A stretch of 64,000 nt of DNA from an uncultured Erythrobacter sp. (GTDB lineage: Bacteria; Pseudomonadota; Alphaproteobacteria; Sphingomonadales; Sphingomonadaceae). The notes under the pieces are model-generated. The model was not told the origin of the DNA. It ran no database searches and saw only the letters and a program-made list of their open reading frames with translations. Location: NCBI GenBank assembly GCA_947495695.1, contig CANLZP010000003.1, positions 186,001 through 250,000 on the forward strand. Reading direction: 5' to 3'. Positions 44,927-53,672 of this stretch are shown in pieces. Both the position numbers and the translations under genes were made by a program. How positions within the stretch are numbered: the stretch's first letter is position 1; the number at the start of each line of letters is the position of its first letter.

Positions 44927-45772
44927 TCAATTTTGTCGAAATGCCCAGCGCAAGGTCTTGCCCATGCCCCATGTTGCCGCCCGTCCAGGCAAAGCCAACA
45001 GGCCGGGCCGTTCAAGATCCAGCATGGACCGGGCAAAGCTGGGCAGCATGGCCACTGCCTCTCCGCCCAACATGGATTGGACAGCGGGCGGGGCGCCCTT
45101 AGGCCGCTGGGTCAGCACCAAATTGGCGACCTCGCGAGCTTGAGGGGATGTGGCTAACTCGCTGCGAAAGTCCCGGAACAGGGCTTCTGCCTCCTGCCGG
45201 TTGATCGGCACAGGATCCGCCCCCAATGCGCGAGCAATTACCGCAAATTGGCGATAATATTCGTCCTGCAAATGCCCGGGCATATCGGGCCGCACATGGC
45301 GCAGATAGGCCGCCAGAAAGCTGGTGGCTTCTACCACATGGACCCATGCCAAGGTTCGCGGGTCGGTTGCGGAATAAGGCTGGCCGCCTGGCAGGGTGCC
45401 GTTCACTCGCGCATGAATGCGGTTCACGCGCTCGATCATTTTGGTCGCGTCATCGCGGTGGCCAAAAGTTGTCACAGCGATAAAGCGCGCGGTCCTGCGA
45501 AGGCGGCCATGCATGTCATCGCGAAAGTTGGAATGGTCCAGTACGCCTTGCAAGGCATGGGGATGCAGCATCTGGAGCAGCAGGCTGCGTACACCGCCCA
45601 CCATCATCCCCACCAGATCGGCATGGACCAAGCGGATGGGCGAGTCTTTTTCGAACAAGGCATCATCAGATGGCGGTACAGGCTGCTGGCCATTTTCCAC
45701 ATCGTTGAACACGTTGCGCACCTGGTCGACCAGTGTTGCACGAATGGTTTCGATGGGATCGGGCAGGGCCAT
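44927..45772 (-). CDS. MpaB/DUF2236-like oxygenase
   Basis: A 281-residue all-helical protein of the DUF2236 family, whose characterised members bind heme b and cleave rubber (Lcp) or mycophenolic acid side chains (MpaB'). QMLHPHALQGVLDHSNF carries the family histidines. RVNRIHARVNG and LAWVHVVEATSFLAAY supply further conserved His residues. A TetR regulator gene lies 54 bases upstream and a GST downstream, which fits an inducible oxidation or detoxification unit. The substrate is unknown. Confidence 0.88.
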   Translation of the reverse strand: MALPDPIETIRATLVDQVRNVFNDVENGQQPVPPSDDALFEKDSPIRLVHADLVGMMVGGVRSLLLQMLHPHALQGVLDHSNFRDDMHGRLRRTARFIAVTTFGHRDDATKMIERVNRIHARVNGTLPGGQPYSATDPRTLAWVHVVEATSFLAAYLRHVRPDMPGHLQDEYYRQFAVIARALGADPVPINRQEAEALFRDFRSELATSPQAREVANLVLTQRPKGAPPAVQSMLGGEAVAMLPSFARSMLDLERPGLLALPGRAATWGMGKTLRWAFRQN

Positions 45773-45826
45773 GCTGGCAATGTAAGCGCAATGGTCGGCC
45801 TATGCCAGTACAGATCAGGGCACCGA

Positions 45827-46393
45827 TCAACTGCGTGACATGCGCGCCTGTATCGATGACATTGCCGTGTTGAACAAAGCCATATGGCCGCTCGCTTTGG
45901 CCAGCAATTGTGCGCCCTGCAATTGAGCCAGTACGGCCACCGCATCATCGGCAGGAAGGCCGGGAACCACAATGCTGCGATCTTGCCGACCCAGCAGCAA
46001 AACCGATTCAAGCCACGCGATAACCTTGCGATTGGCCCGGTCCAACATCTGCTTCATCGGCTCTGTCAGAATGGCGCGATCCGCCGCCAGCGCGCTGCAT
46101 AGACACATGCCGTTGCTATCATCCAGCGCGGTTCGGTATAATGTCACGCAGGCTTGCAGCGCTTGGGCGCCAGTGCGCGATGTTGACTTGATATCGTTCA
46201 GCGCTGTCACCAACCGATCGGCGTATCGATCGAGCACAGCCAGTCCCAGATCGGCCTTGGCCGGAAAGTGGTGGTGGATGCTCGCTTTGCGAATGCCGGC
46301 CTGCTTTGCTAGATGCGCATAGCTGAATCCACCATAGCCATTTTGGCGCATGGCAGCTTCGCCCAGATCGACAAGGTGATCACGAGTGTTCAT
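45827..46393 (-). CDS. TetR/AcrR-family regulator
   Basis: A 188-residue regulator. The helix-turn-helix is in GFSYAHLAKQAGIRKASIHHHFPAKADL, where key residues for DNA recognition lie after the first 20 positions. A variable helical ligand domain with Cys-x-Cys (GMCLCSALAAD), a possible thiol sensor, completes it. Such Cys-bearing TetR proteins often sense electrophiles. It is upstream of the MpaB-like and GST genes and divergent from a double cupin. Palindromes in the divergent region are the probable operators. Confidence 0.92.
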   Translation of the reverse strand: MNTRDHLVDLGEAAMRQNGYGGFSYAHLAKQAGIRKASIHHHFPAKADLGLAVLDRYADRLVTALNDIKSTSRTGAQALQACVTLYRTALDDSNGMCLCSALAADRAILTEPMKQMLDRANRKVIAWLESVLLLGRQDRSIVVPGLPADDAVAVLAQLQGAQLLAKASGHMALFNTAMSSIQARMSRS

Positions 46394-46399
46394 ATCTCT

Positions 46400-46458
46400 A
46401 CCGACTAGTAGGTTGACACGGCTTGTGCAAGGCTTATGTGAACCTACCTATTGATAGG
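46400..46458. promoter_or_regulatory. Divergent promoter with two operator-like palindromes
   Basis: ACCGACTAGTAGGT (46400-46413, near-palindromic) lies next to a perfect TTGACA -35 box (46413-46418). A second palindrome, CCTATTGATAGG (46447-46458), lies just past the expected -10 region. Both share ACCTA/TAGGT-like half sites. The arrangement suggests TetR repression of the cupin gene and autorepression. The regulator-site pairing is inferred from position. Confidence 0.5.
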
Positions 46459-46526
46459 GAGTCGCGTAAACGCCAGTTCTGGCAGGGGAAATGTCCGCCG
46501 CAATAATCGCAGGGAATCATAACTAT

Positions 46527-47195
46527 ATGCGCATCAATGCCAATTTCTCTGAACCAATTGCGGTGCACACCAATGCTGTGGAATGGATGGCTTCTCCCAT
46601 GCCCGGAGTGGAGCGCCGGATGCTGGATCGCGTTGGAGAAGAAGTCGCCCGAGCCACCTCGATTGTGCGCTATGCACCCGGCAGTCACTTTGCCCAGCAC
46701 ACCCATGGCGGCGGGGAAGAGTTCATCGTTCTGGAGGGCGTGTTTCAAGATGAGCATGGTGACTATCCTGCGGGATCTTATGTTCGCAACCCACCCGGCA
46801 CGCACCACATTCCAGCCTCGGAAAAGGGTTGCACAATCTTTGTGAAACTGTGGCAATTCGATCCCCAAGACGACGTGCAGATGAAGCGAGACCTAGGGCA
46901 GATCTCTCGAGACCTGCCCCAAGCCGATCACGGCATTGGCGAGGCTGATTTGTTCCAGAATGATCACGAGAAAGTCAGTTTGGAAAGATGGTCAGCGGGT
47001 CACCGCCGCCAATGGATCAACGATGGCGGCCACGAAATTTTGGTGCTCGACGGTTCGCTGGAATGGCAGGGCGAGGTCTATGGACAACATGACTGGCTGC
47101 GCTTGCCCGATGGATTTGCGATTGATCTGGCGGCTGGCAGTGGCGGCGCAATTCTTTGGACCAAGAGTCACCACCTGCGTGATGTTCATTCCTAA
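46527..47195 (+). CDS. Double-cupin (ChrR-like cupin) protein
   Basis: About 222 residues starting MRINANFSEP; an ATG 36 bases upstream is possible but adds a non-conserved segment. The first cupin has the metal-binding HTHGGGEEF (two His and a Glu) with PGTHHIPAS completing the site. The second half (about 120-222) is a degenerate cupin. The pattern resembles the ChrR C-terminal cupin family, which acts as a sensor or as an enzyme. It is divergent from a TetR regulator. Its reaction, if any, is unknown. Confidence 0.86.
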   Translation: MRINANFSEPIAVHTNAVEWMASPMPGVERRMLDRVGEEVARATSIVRYAPGSHFAQHTHGGGEEFIVLEGVFQDEHGDYPAGSYVRNPPGTHHIPASEKGCTIFVKLWQFDPQDDVQMKRDLGQISRDLPQADHGIGEADLFQNDHEKVSLERWSAGHRRQWINDGGHEILVLDGSLEWQGEVYGQHDWLRLPDGFAIDLAAGSGGAILWTKSHHLRDVHS

Positions 47196-47299
47196 GACTT
47201 TTGTTCCTCACCCGGCGCTGTGCAAAAATGAAGCACTAGCGAAATAAGCGGGTCAGTCTTGCTTGCAGCGAGGCAAAAGCCAGTCTAATCCGAGCTTCG

Positions 47300-48292
47300 A
47301 TGGCAAGCTTAATGGAATCCGATTTCGACGGCACGGAGAAAACACTCTTCCCCGAGCCTGATACCACGATCGACGTGCGCGACACGTTCGGCATCGATAT
47401 TGATTGGCAGGTCCCTGCCTTCAGTCTGGCCGATGAACGCGTGCCTGATCTCGACAATTCCTATGTGTTTGATCCGGAAACCACCTTGGCCATTCTGGCT
47501 GGCTTTGCCCACAATCGCCGTGTCTTGGTTCAAGGCTATCACGGTACGGGTAAGTCCACCCATATTGAGCAAGTCGCCGCTCGCCTGAAATGGCCCAGCG
47601 TTCGGGTTAATCTGGATGCGCATATCAGCCGGATCGATTTGGTCGGGCGCGATGCGATTGTGTTGAAAGACGGCTTGCAAGTTACCGAGTTTAAGGAAGG
47701 CATTCTTCCTTGGGCATTGCAGCATCCCGTGGCGCTGACTTTTGACGAATATGATGCGGGCCGTCCCGATGTGATGTTCGTGATCCAGCGCGTTTTGGAA
47801 GCTCAAGGCTCTTTGACCTTGCTCGATCAAAACAAAGTGATCAGGCCGAACAAATATTTCCGGTTGTTCGCCACCAGCAACACTGTTGGTCTGGGCGACA
47901 CCAGCGGATTGTACCACGGCACACAGGCCATCAACCAGGCGCAGATGGACCGTTGGAACATCGTGGTGGCGCTCAATTATCTTGCGCCCGAGACCGAGCT
48001 CGACATCGTTAAGTCGAAGGCACCCGATACCGATGACGCAACCATTGCGAATATGATCAAGGTCGCCTCATTGACGCGGCAGGGTTTTATGAATGGAGAT
48101 ATCTCCACCGTGATGAGCCCGCGTACCGTGATGACCTGGGCGCAGAACTCGGAAATCTTCAACTCGGTTGGATTTGGCTTCCGCCTCTCATTCCTCAACA
48201 AATGTGACGAGGCTGAGCGCACCTTGGTAAGCGAATATTACCAACGCGTGTTTGACGAAGACCTGCCCACCAGCGCTTCCAACGCCAGCTGA
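47300..48292 (+). CDS. cobS: CobS-type AAA+ ATPase (cobaltochelatase small subunit)
   Basis: A 330-residue MoxR-like AAA+ protein. Walker [10 protein letters not shown] is at residues 79-87, Walker B is in [16 protein letters not shown], and the sensor region [18 protein letters not shown] is a CobS signature. In aerobic cobalamin synthesis CobS and CobT drive CobN to insert cobalt. Here neither cobT nor cobN is adjacent; the next gene is a penicillin-binding protein. An ATG four codons in is an alternative start. A distant partner or another role is possible. Confidence 0.92.
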   Translation: MASLMESDFDGTEKTLFPEPDTTIDVRDTFGIDIDWQVPAFSLADERVPDLDNSYVFDPETTLAILAGFAHNRRVLVQGYHGTGKSTHIEQVAARLKWPSVRVNLDAHISRIDLVGRDAIVLKDGLQVTEFKEGILPWALQHPVALTFDEYDAGRPDVMFVIQRVLEAQGSLTLLDQNKVIRPNKYFRLFATSNTVGLGDTSGLYHGTQAINQAQMDRWNIVVALNYLAPETELDIVKSKAPDTDDATIANMIKVASLTRQGFMNGDISTVMSPRTVMTWAQNSEIFNSVGFGFRLSFLNKCDEAERTLVSEYYQRVFDEDLPTSASNAS

Positions 48293-48384
48293 GCAATCAT
48301 CCATTTGTGCCAGCTGTCTGGGTGTCGCAAACCTGCAAGCTGACGACTTGCGCGCAAGTGTCATAGTCTGCTAACACACTAATA

Positions 48385-50592
48385 ATGCTTGGCTGGTTTC
48401 GTTCTTCTTCTTCGCGCAATTCTGGCCAACAGCCGGGTGATTTGCCGCGCGACAGGCGCTGGGGACATCGCAGCGGCGCGCATGATGCAGGCTATTACGC
48501 TTTGCAGGATCCCTATGGCAGCGCGTTGGATGATTTTGACGAGCAATTTGGCCTGGATCAAACGGACGGTGGCTCATTTGGTGGGGGTGAGACGCCCTCG
48601 CGCCACCTTAAGACCAAGCGCAAATGGTGGCGCAGGCGTTCGGCCGATCCGCTGGATCTGGAACCGCCCAAGCGTGGCCGCAAACGGCGCTGGCTGGTTC
48701 GCGGCATTGCGCTGTTCTTGTTCCTGATTATGGTTGCGATTGGATGGCTGGCTTTCACCGCGCCTTTGTCCAAATCGCTCGAGCCGATTGCGCCTCCTCA
48801 GATCACCCTGTTGGCCTCTGACGGTACGCCGATTGCCCGCAGCGGAGCCGTTGTTGATCAGCCGGTCGAGATCAGCAAGCTGCCCGATCATGTGATCGAG
48901 GCGTTTCTGGCGATTGAGGACCGGCGGTTCTACAGCCATTGGGGTGTGGACCCGCGTGGTCTGGCGCGCGCTGCATTGTCCAATGCTACTGGCGGCCCCA
49001 CTCAGGGTGGCAGCACAATTACCCAGCAATTGGCAAAGTTCACCTTTCTGACGCCCGAGCGCAGCCTGACCCGCAAAGCGCGCGAGATGCTGATCGCCTT
49101 CTGGTTGGAAGGGTGGTTGACCAAGGACGAGATTTTGCAGCGCTATCTGTCCAACGCCTATTTTGGGGACAATCAATATGGCCTGCGTGCTGCATCGCTG
49201 CACTATTTCTATCGCCAACCCGAGAATTTGAAGCCGGAACAGGCCGCCATGTTGGCTGGTTTGCTCAAGGCTCCATCCCGGCTTGCCCCCACGCGCAATT
49301 ATGATCTTGCTCAGCAGCGCATGTCTGTCGTGGTCGGCGCGATGGTGGATGCGGGCTATCTCACCCAGCAAGAAGCCGATGCTCTGGGTAATCCAAAGCT
49401 GGACGTGCGCAATCGCAACACATTGCCGACCGGTACTTATTTCGCCGACTGGGCATTGCCGACCGCGCGGCAGGACAGCGAGCGCAGCTATACCAAGCAG
49501 ACGCTGACCACCACGCTGGATTCGCGCTTGCAATCTGTCGCCAGCCAAGTTGTCGCCAGGGCCCCCCTGGGTAATGCGCAAGTGGCATTGGTGGCGATGC
49601 GTCCCAGTGGTGAAGTTGTGGCGATGATCGGCGGGAAGGATTACGCGCGGTCCCCCTTCAACCGGGCAACTCAGGCCAAGCGCCAGCCGGGCTCAACCTT
49701 CAAATTGTTCACCTATCTGGCGGCCATTGATGCCGGGATGAGCCCGACCGATACGATCACCAACACGCCGATTGAAACGGGCAGCTATCGCCCTCGCAAT
49801 GCCAATGATCGCTATTCGCAATCCATCACTTTGGAAGATGCCTTTGCCACCTCAAGCAATGTGGCAACGGTTCGATTGTTCAATCAATTGGGCAGTGATG
49901 CGGTGATTCAGACTGCGCGCGATCTGGGCATCACATCAGACTTGCCCGTGGGCGATCCCAGCCTGGCCTTGGGCACATCAACCCTCAGCCTGATCGAGCT
50001 GACCTCTGCCTATGCCGGGATTGCTGCCAACAGCTTTCCGGTAAAACCGCATGCCTTTCTGGAAGAGGAAGAGGGCGGCTTGTTCGACTGGGTCACGCAA
50101 AGCGATGATGCGCTGCCACAGCTGAAGCACCAACGAATTGAACGTCTGCTCCGCGCGGCCATCAATGACGGCACTGGCAAAGCGGCGACATTGGCTGGCG
50201 CCAATTTTGGCAAAACCGGCACAACACAGGACTATCGCGACGCTTTGTTCATCGGTTATGCCGGTAATCTGGTGGTTGGCGTGTGGATTGGCAATGACGA
50301 CAATTCTCCGCTGGATGGCGTCACGGGGGGCGGATTGCCCGCCCGTATCTGGCGCGACTTCATGCGCAGCGCGTTGAGCGGATCATCCATAGTCGAGCCA
50401 GCCGACCGGCCCGATCCTGACGGACCGATCCAGCCGTTCGATATCTCGGACATTGGGGACATTCCGCTGGGCGATAATGGGGCAAACCTCAGCATCGAAC
50501 AAGATGGATTGATTATCACCACCGAAGTGGACGGAGTGCCGGTTCGGTTCGAACTGACCGAAGACGGTTTGCAGGTCACGTCCGAGGAATAG
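48385..50592 (+). CDS. Class A penicillin-binding protein (PBP1A type)
   Basis: A 735-residue bifunctional peptidoglycan polymerase and cross-linker. It has a cytoplasmic basic N-terminus with one transmembrane helix near residues 112-132. The glycosyltransferase domain has EDRRFYSHWGVDPRG (catalytic Glu) and GGSTITQQLAKFTF. The transpeptidase domain has the SxxK nucleophile in PGSTFKLF, the SSN motif in ATSSNVATVR and KTGTTQDYRDALF. The C-terminal acidic tail DISDIGDIPLGDNG is short. It lies 92 bases from cobS without an obvious terminator. Confidence 0.95.
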   Translation: MLGWFRSSSSRNSGQQPGDLPRDRRWGHRSGAHDAGYYALQDPYGSALDDFDEQFGLDQTDGGSFGGGETPSRHLKTKRKWWRRRSADPLDLEPPKRGRKRRWLVRGIALFLFLIMVAIGWLAFTAPLSKSLEPIAPPQITLLASDGTPIARSGAVVDQPVEISKLPDHVIEAFLAIEDRRFYSHWGVDPRGLARAALSNATGGPTQGGSTITQQLAKFTFLTPERSLTRKAREMLIAFWLEGWLTKDEILQRYLSNAYFGDNQYGLRAASLHYFYRQPENLKPEQAAMLAGLLKAPSRLAPTRNYDLAQQRMSVVVGAMVDAGYLTQQEADALGNPKLDVRNRNTLPTGTYFADWALPTARQDSERSYTKQTLTTTLDSRLQSVASQVVARAPLGNAQVALVAMRPSGEVVAMIGGKDYARSPFNRATQAKRQPGSTFKLFTYLAAIDAGMSPTDTITNTPIETGSYRPRNANDRYSQSITLEDAFATSSNVATVRLFNQLGSDAVIQTARDLGITSDLPVGDPSLALGTSTLSLIELTSAYAGIAANSFPVKPHAFLEEEEGGLFDWVTQSDDALPQLKHQRIERLLRAAINDGTGKAATLAGANFGKTGTTQDYRDALFIGYAGNLVVGVWIGNDDNSPLDGVTGGGLPARIWRDFMRSALSGSSIVEPADRPDPDGPIQPFDISDIGDIPLGDNGANLSIEQDGLIITTEVDGVPVRFELTEDGLQVTSEE

Positions 50593-50599
50593 CCTCGAA

Positions 50600-51046
50600 T
50601 TACTCCATCCGTTCCGCCATCAGAATGTTCATGATGGCTGTTGCGATCGGGCGGCTGCGATCATCCTGCCACGCTTCGACCGAGACATTGGCATTGCGCC
50701 TGCCCAAACGGGTTATCCGGCCCTTGGCAAAGGTCGGCTTATTCTTCCCCGCAGACAGAAACTGCACGGTGATATTGATCGGTTTGAGCTGAGGGTCACG
50801 ATCTTCAGCAATCAGCACAGCACGCAAAGCGGCATAGCCAGCGTTTTCCAGCAGGCCGCTGGTGGCGCCCCCGTGAAACGCGCCTGGTCGGCCCTCTACC
50901 ATGGGGCCGAATTCCACCGTCAGCACGGGTAAGCCGTCTTCAAATTCGGACACTTTGATGCCCAATGATTGCGCATAATGCGGCAATTGCGCTGTCATTG
51001 CCTTTTCGCTGGCATTGTCGCCACCTGATTGGTCAGATTGTGCCAC
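50600..51046 (-). CDS. PaaI-type hotdog thioesterase (second of a pair)
   Basis: A 148-residue single hotdog protein of the PaaI/DUF4442 type. VEGRPGAFHGGATSGLLENAGY carries the HGG/GG and catalytic acidic/Asn region, and NITVQFLSAGKNKPTFAKG is the long central helix and strand pattern. The GTG at 51046 is chosen because AAGGA lies eight bases upstream; the frame is open a little further. It overlaps the upstream paralogue by 14 bases. The likely reaction is hydrolysis of acyl- or aryl-CoA thioesters. Confidence 0.85.
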   Translation of the reverse strand: MAQSDQSGGDNASEKAMTAQLPHYAQSLGIKVSEFEDGLPVLTVEFGPMVEGRPGAFHGGATSGLLENAGYAALRAVLIAEDRDPQLKPINITVQFLSAGKNKPTFAKGRITRLGRRNANVSVEAWQDDRSRPIATAIMNILMAERME

Positions 51047-51488
51047 TGCGTGGGTCCTTCCCAATGGTCATGAAAACGCCAGCAATATGCGCGACAGGAT
51101 CATCAATATCATCATCATAGGCGATACCCCGGACAAAGGCGGCAGAGCGGGTAATGCGATAGCATTCTGCCCGTCCAATCACCGCGCAGTGTTCGCGCGC
51201 GGGCCGTTGATAGTCGACCCGCAAGTCCAATGTCGCCACCGGATTGAAAGTTTTCATGGTGGTCCAGATGCTCATGCCCGATGCCATATCCATCAGGCTG
51301 ACGATGGGTCCGGATGCCAGGATCGGTCGATCTGCATCGCCCAGCAAATCCTCGCGCCATGGCAATTTCAGCTCAACCCAGTTTTCGCCATGGTCGGAAT
51401 ACTCCAACCCCAACCAACCCGTATGGCCGTGTTTGAAGAAGAATTTGGAGGACGCTTCGGGATCAAATGGGGGGAGCGGGCTGACCAT
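51033..51488 (-). CDS. PaaI-type hotdog thioesterase (first of a pair)
   Basis: A 151-residue hotdog-fold protein with the GWLGLEYSDHGENWVELKLPW start strand (key: G-L-x-Y), the GPIVSLMDMASGMS helix bearing the likely acidic catalytic residue, and DLRVDYQRPA. It is probably a CoA-thioesterase. It overlaps the downstream paralogue, so both form a two-gene unit. Its start faces the peptide/cupin cassette across a 123-base divergent region that is strikingly AT-rich near the start. Confidence 0.85.
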   Translation of the reverse strand: MVSPLPPFDPEASSKFFFKHGHTGWLGLEYSDHGENWVELKLPWREDLLGDADRPILASGPIVSLMDMASGMSIWTTMKTFNPVATLDLRVDYQRPAREHCAVIGRAECYRITRSAAFVRGIAYDDDIDDPVAHIAGVFMTIGKDPRSGTI

Positions 51489-51611
51489 GAAATGGGGTCT
51501 GCTTTGATGCCAAAAAAATTACAATGATTTAATTTTTTGATCGCTCGAATTGTCCTCAAACACTGTGGGCGATCCGGCAATTGTGCCGGGCGCAGACAAT
51601 GGAGAATTGTG

Positions 51612-51752
51612 ATGAGCACACCCAAGATTGATCTCGCCAACCTGCCAGCCCTGGACAAGACGACAGGCGTATTTGGCAGTGTCTCCCAATCATCAGCAAC
51701 CTATGACGATCGCGTCTTGGTTCTGATGGTTTATGTCTATGACGTGCTCTGA
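51612..51752 (+). CDS. 46-residue peptide, candidate RiPP precursor
   Basis: A short ORF with GGAGA seven bases before the ATG. Residues 1-34 are polar, leader-like, and include KIDLANLPALDKTTGVFGS and an acidic ATYDDR. Residues 35-46 form the tail VLVLMVYVYDVL: strongly hydrophobic, with two Tyr and one Asp. There is no signal peptide, Cys pair or lanthipeptide pattern. It is followed after 31 bases by two related cupin-like genes on the same strand. The layout of leader, short tail and oxygenase-like partners suggests a ribosomally made, post-translationally modified peptide. This is inference; I do not recognise a described family. Confidence 0.6.
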   Translation: MSTPKIDLANLPALDKTTGVFGSVSQSSATYDDRVLVLMVYVYDVL

Positions 51753-51783
51753 TTGTACGGATTGGGCTTGGACCCGATAATTC

Positions 51784-52755
51784 ATGCGGATCGATGAACA
51801 TATCGCGGCGCTGCGGGACGATCCTGTCTCGCAGCGTCTGGCCCAGCAGCAAATGGACCGCTCAAAGTCAGACTGGCTATCGCAGCCGGACACGACGGCG
51901 TTGGTCGAACAGTTGGAGCGCTATGCGAACAGGGAATCTCTCGCCCAATTGCACCAACTGCGAGAGATCATGACATCGCATGATGCAGCCAGCACTTTGA
52001 TTGCGAACTGGCAGGCGCATTTTGTGCAGATGGTGCGGGACAATCCGCTGGGGCATGTCCCCTTGAAGCACAATTATTCTGCAGGCTTTGCAACGCTGCG
52101 CTTGTTCGAGGTGGGTCCGGTTTCCTTGTCGCTGGTCACCTATGAGCAAGTCGAGCAGTCGGTAGAGCCGCAAGTGGCGGCTTTTTCCCAGCGCGAGCAA
52201 TATGAGATCGTCATTGCGGGCCGAGCGCAAGGCATGCTTTATCGACGAGGTCACGAGGATACGGATGCCTCCAGAGTCGATGTGACTCGCAAAGATTTAC
52301 GCCGTGGCAGCACCATCGCTTTGCCTGACGAGCAGCATTCGCGCCAAATTATCGATGTGCGTGGATGCTTGCTGCTGCTGCAATTGAGCAGGGCGACCTG
52401 CGAGCCAAAGCCGGTGCAGGAAATCCGCATCAGCGACGGAGCGCTTGTTCACCAATCCAGCGGGACCAAGCGCGAGAGCCAGATTGCGATGGCGATGGCG
52501 GTGTTGACCGAATTGGGACGCGCGGATGCAGCACCGCATTGCGCCAAATTGACGCAGGATGGTCCTGCCTATTTGCGGTGGGATGCGCTGCGCCACACTC
52601 TGGCGCTGGAACCTGTGCGCGGCTTCGCCTTGCTGGGGCATATGGCGGCGGATGATGACGACGAATTGGCTTTGCCTGCCTGCGCCTTGCGCGACCAATT
52701 GGCCGCAGCTCACCCGCAATTGTTACAAATGGAGGCGGATCCATGCCGCAATTGA
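51784..52755 (+). CDS. Cupin-like protein of unknown function, partner of the 46-residue peptide
   Basis: A 323-residue protein. Helical residues 1-90 precede a beta-rich, cupin-like middle: LKHNYSAGFATL (His96) and PDEQHSRQII (His185) align with the two histidines of the downstream protein at HDHNFSF and IHSQIPP. The first ligand of that protein (His116) corresponds here to Leu94, so the metal site looks incomplete. A helical C-terminal domain covers about 225-323. It may be a non-catalytic partner that holds the peptide. Start ATG at 51784; the end overlaps the next gene by 13 bases, indicating coupling. Confidence 0.65.
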   Translation: MRIDEHIAALRDDPVSQRLAQQQMDRSKSDWLSQPDTTALVEQLERYANRESLAQLHQLREIMTSHDAASTLIANWQAHFVQMVRDNPLGHVPLKHNYSAGFATLRLFEVGPVSLSLVTYEQVEQSVEPQVAAFSQREQYEIVIAGRAQGMLYRRGHEDTDASRVDVTRKDLRRGSTIALPDEQHSRQIIDVRGCLLLLQLSRATCEPKPVQEIRISDGALVHQSSGTKRESQIAMAMAVLTELGRADAAPHCAKLTQDGPAYLRWDALRHTLALEPVRGFALLGHMAADDDDELALPACALRDQLAAAHPQLLQMEADPCRN

Positions 52756-53672
52756 TCGAATGCGATGAGCGGCGGCAATGCGGGTTGGAAGAATGTGTCG
52801 AAGCTATGGTCGACACCCCCTTTGACCCGGCCAATCCGGACAATCTGGACGCCAGCGCCCGATGGCTGCGCAAATTGACCAACAATCGCGACTTCTTGGG
52901 GGATTTGCTGCTCGATCAGCTGAAGGACCAATATCGCAATCCGGTGCTTGATAGCGGTTATGGCCCGCAGGCCATCACGCTCAGCCGCAAGGTGGGCGGG
53001 ACATTCTTGCGCGCCAATATATGGCCGTCTGAAAACGACCATTGCTTTCGGTCGAGCGGCGCCAAGACCTTTGTCTATGGTGTGCCACATGATCACAATT
53101 TCTCTTTCCTGACGAGCGGCTATCTGGGGCCGGGTTATCGCAGCGATTATTACGAATATGATTTTGAAGCGGTGGCAGGATATGCGGGAGAGCAGGTGCC
53201 GCTGCGCTATATAGAGCGGTCGGCTTTGGCCGAGGGCAAGATGATGCTGTATCGCGCGCATCGCGACATCCACAGCCAAATTCCACCTGAACGGCTGTCT
53301 GTATCGCTCAACATTATGCATATCGGCCCAGCGCAAGGGTGGCATGATCAATATGGATTTGATCTGGGCGAGGGCCATTTGGGTAAGGGCACAATCACCC
53401 GCGTGCTTAGTCCCAATTCGACCGAGGTTTTCCTGCGCACTGCGATTGCGACAGGTCAGGTCGAGGCGCTGGATTTGGCCGAGCAGTTTGGCCAGACCCA
53501 CCCGAGCGATCGCCTGCGTTTGGCCAGTTATGAAGCGCGCGCCTTGTTGATTTATGACCCGGCCGAGCGTGATGCCTTGTGGAGAGAGGCCGAGCAGTCG
53601 GGCTGCCTTATGTTGCAAGGTGTTGCGCGCCAACGCCGCTCAGCGATCAGCCAGGCGTTGACGCCCGCTTAG
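52743..53672 (+). CDS. Cupin-like putative metal-dependent oxygenase, partner of the 46-residue peptide
   Basis: A 309-residue protein related to its upstream neighbour. It has the segment VPHDHNFSF with His116 and His118 and, after a beta-rich stretch with several Tyr residues (SDYYEYDFE), RAHRDIHSQ with His173 and His177. H-x-H followed by a distal His is the usual metal-binding layout of cupin/JmjC-like oxygenases. Residues 215-309 are helical. I infer an iron or other metal enzyme acting on the small peptide encoded upstream. Its stop interlocks with the convergent ruvX (shared TTAG). No named family is recognised. Confidence 0.65.
   Translation: MPQLIECDERRQCGLEECVEAMVDTPFDPANPDNLDASARWLRKLTNNRDFLGDLLLDQLKDQYRNPVLDSGYGPQAITLSRKVGGTFLRANIWPSENDHCFRSSGAKTFVYGVPHDHNFSFLTSGYLGPGYRSDYYEYDFEAVAGYAGEQVPLRYIERSALAEGKMMLYRAHRDIHSQIPPERLSVSLNIMHIGPAQGWHDQYGFDLGEGHLGKGTITRVLSPNSTEVFLRTAIATGQVEALDLAEQFGQTHPSDRLRLASYEARALLIYDPAERDALWREAEQSGCLMLQGVARQRRSAISQALTPA

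Noticed and set aside
52710..53633. 307-residue frame antisense to the second cupin-like gene
   Set aside because: The plus-strand frame shows clear motif alignment with its neighbour, gene overlap and an interlocked stop; the antisense frame has no ribosome site and no motifs.
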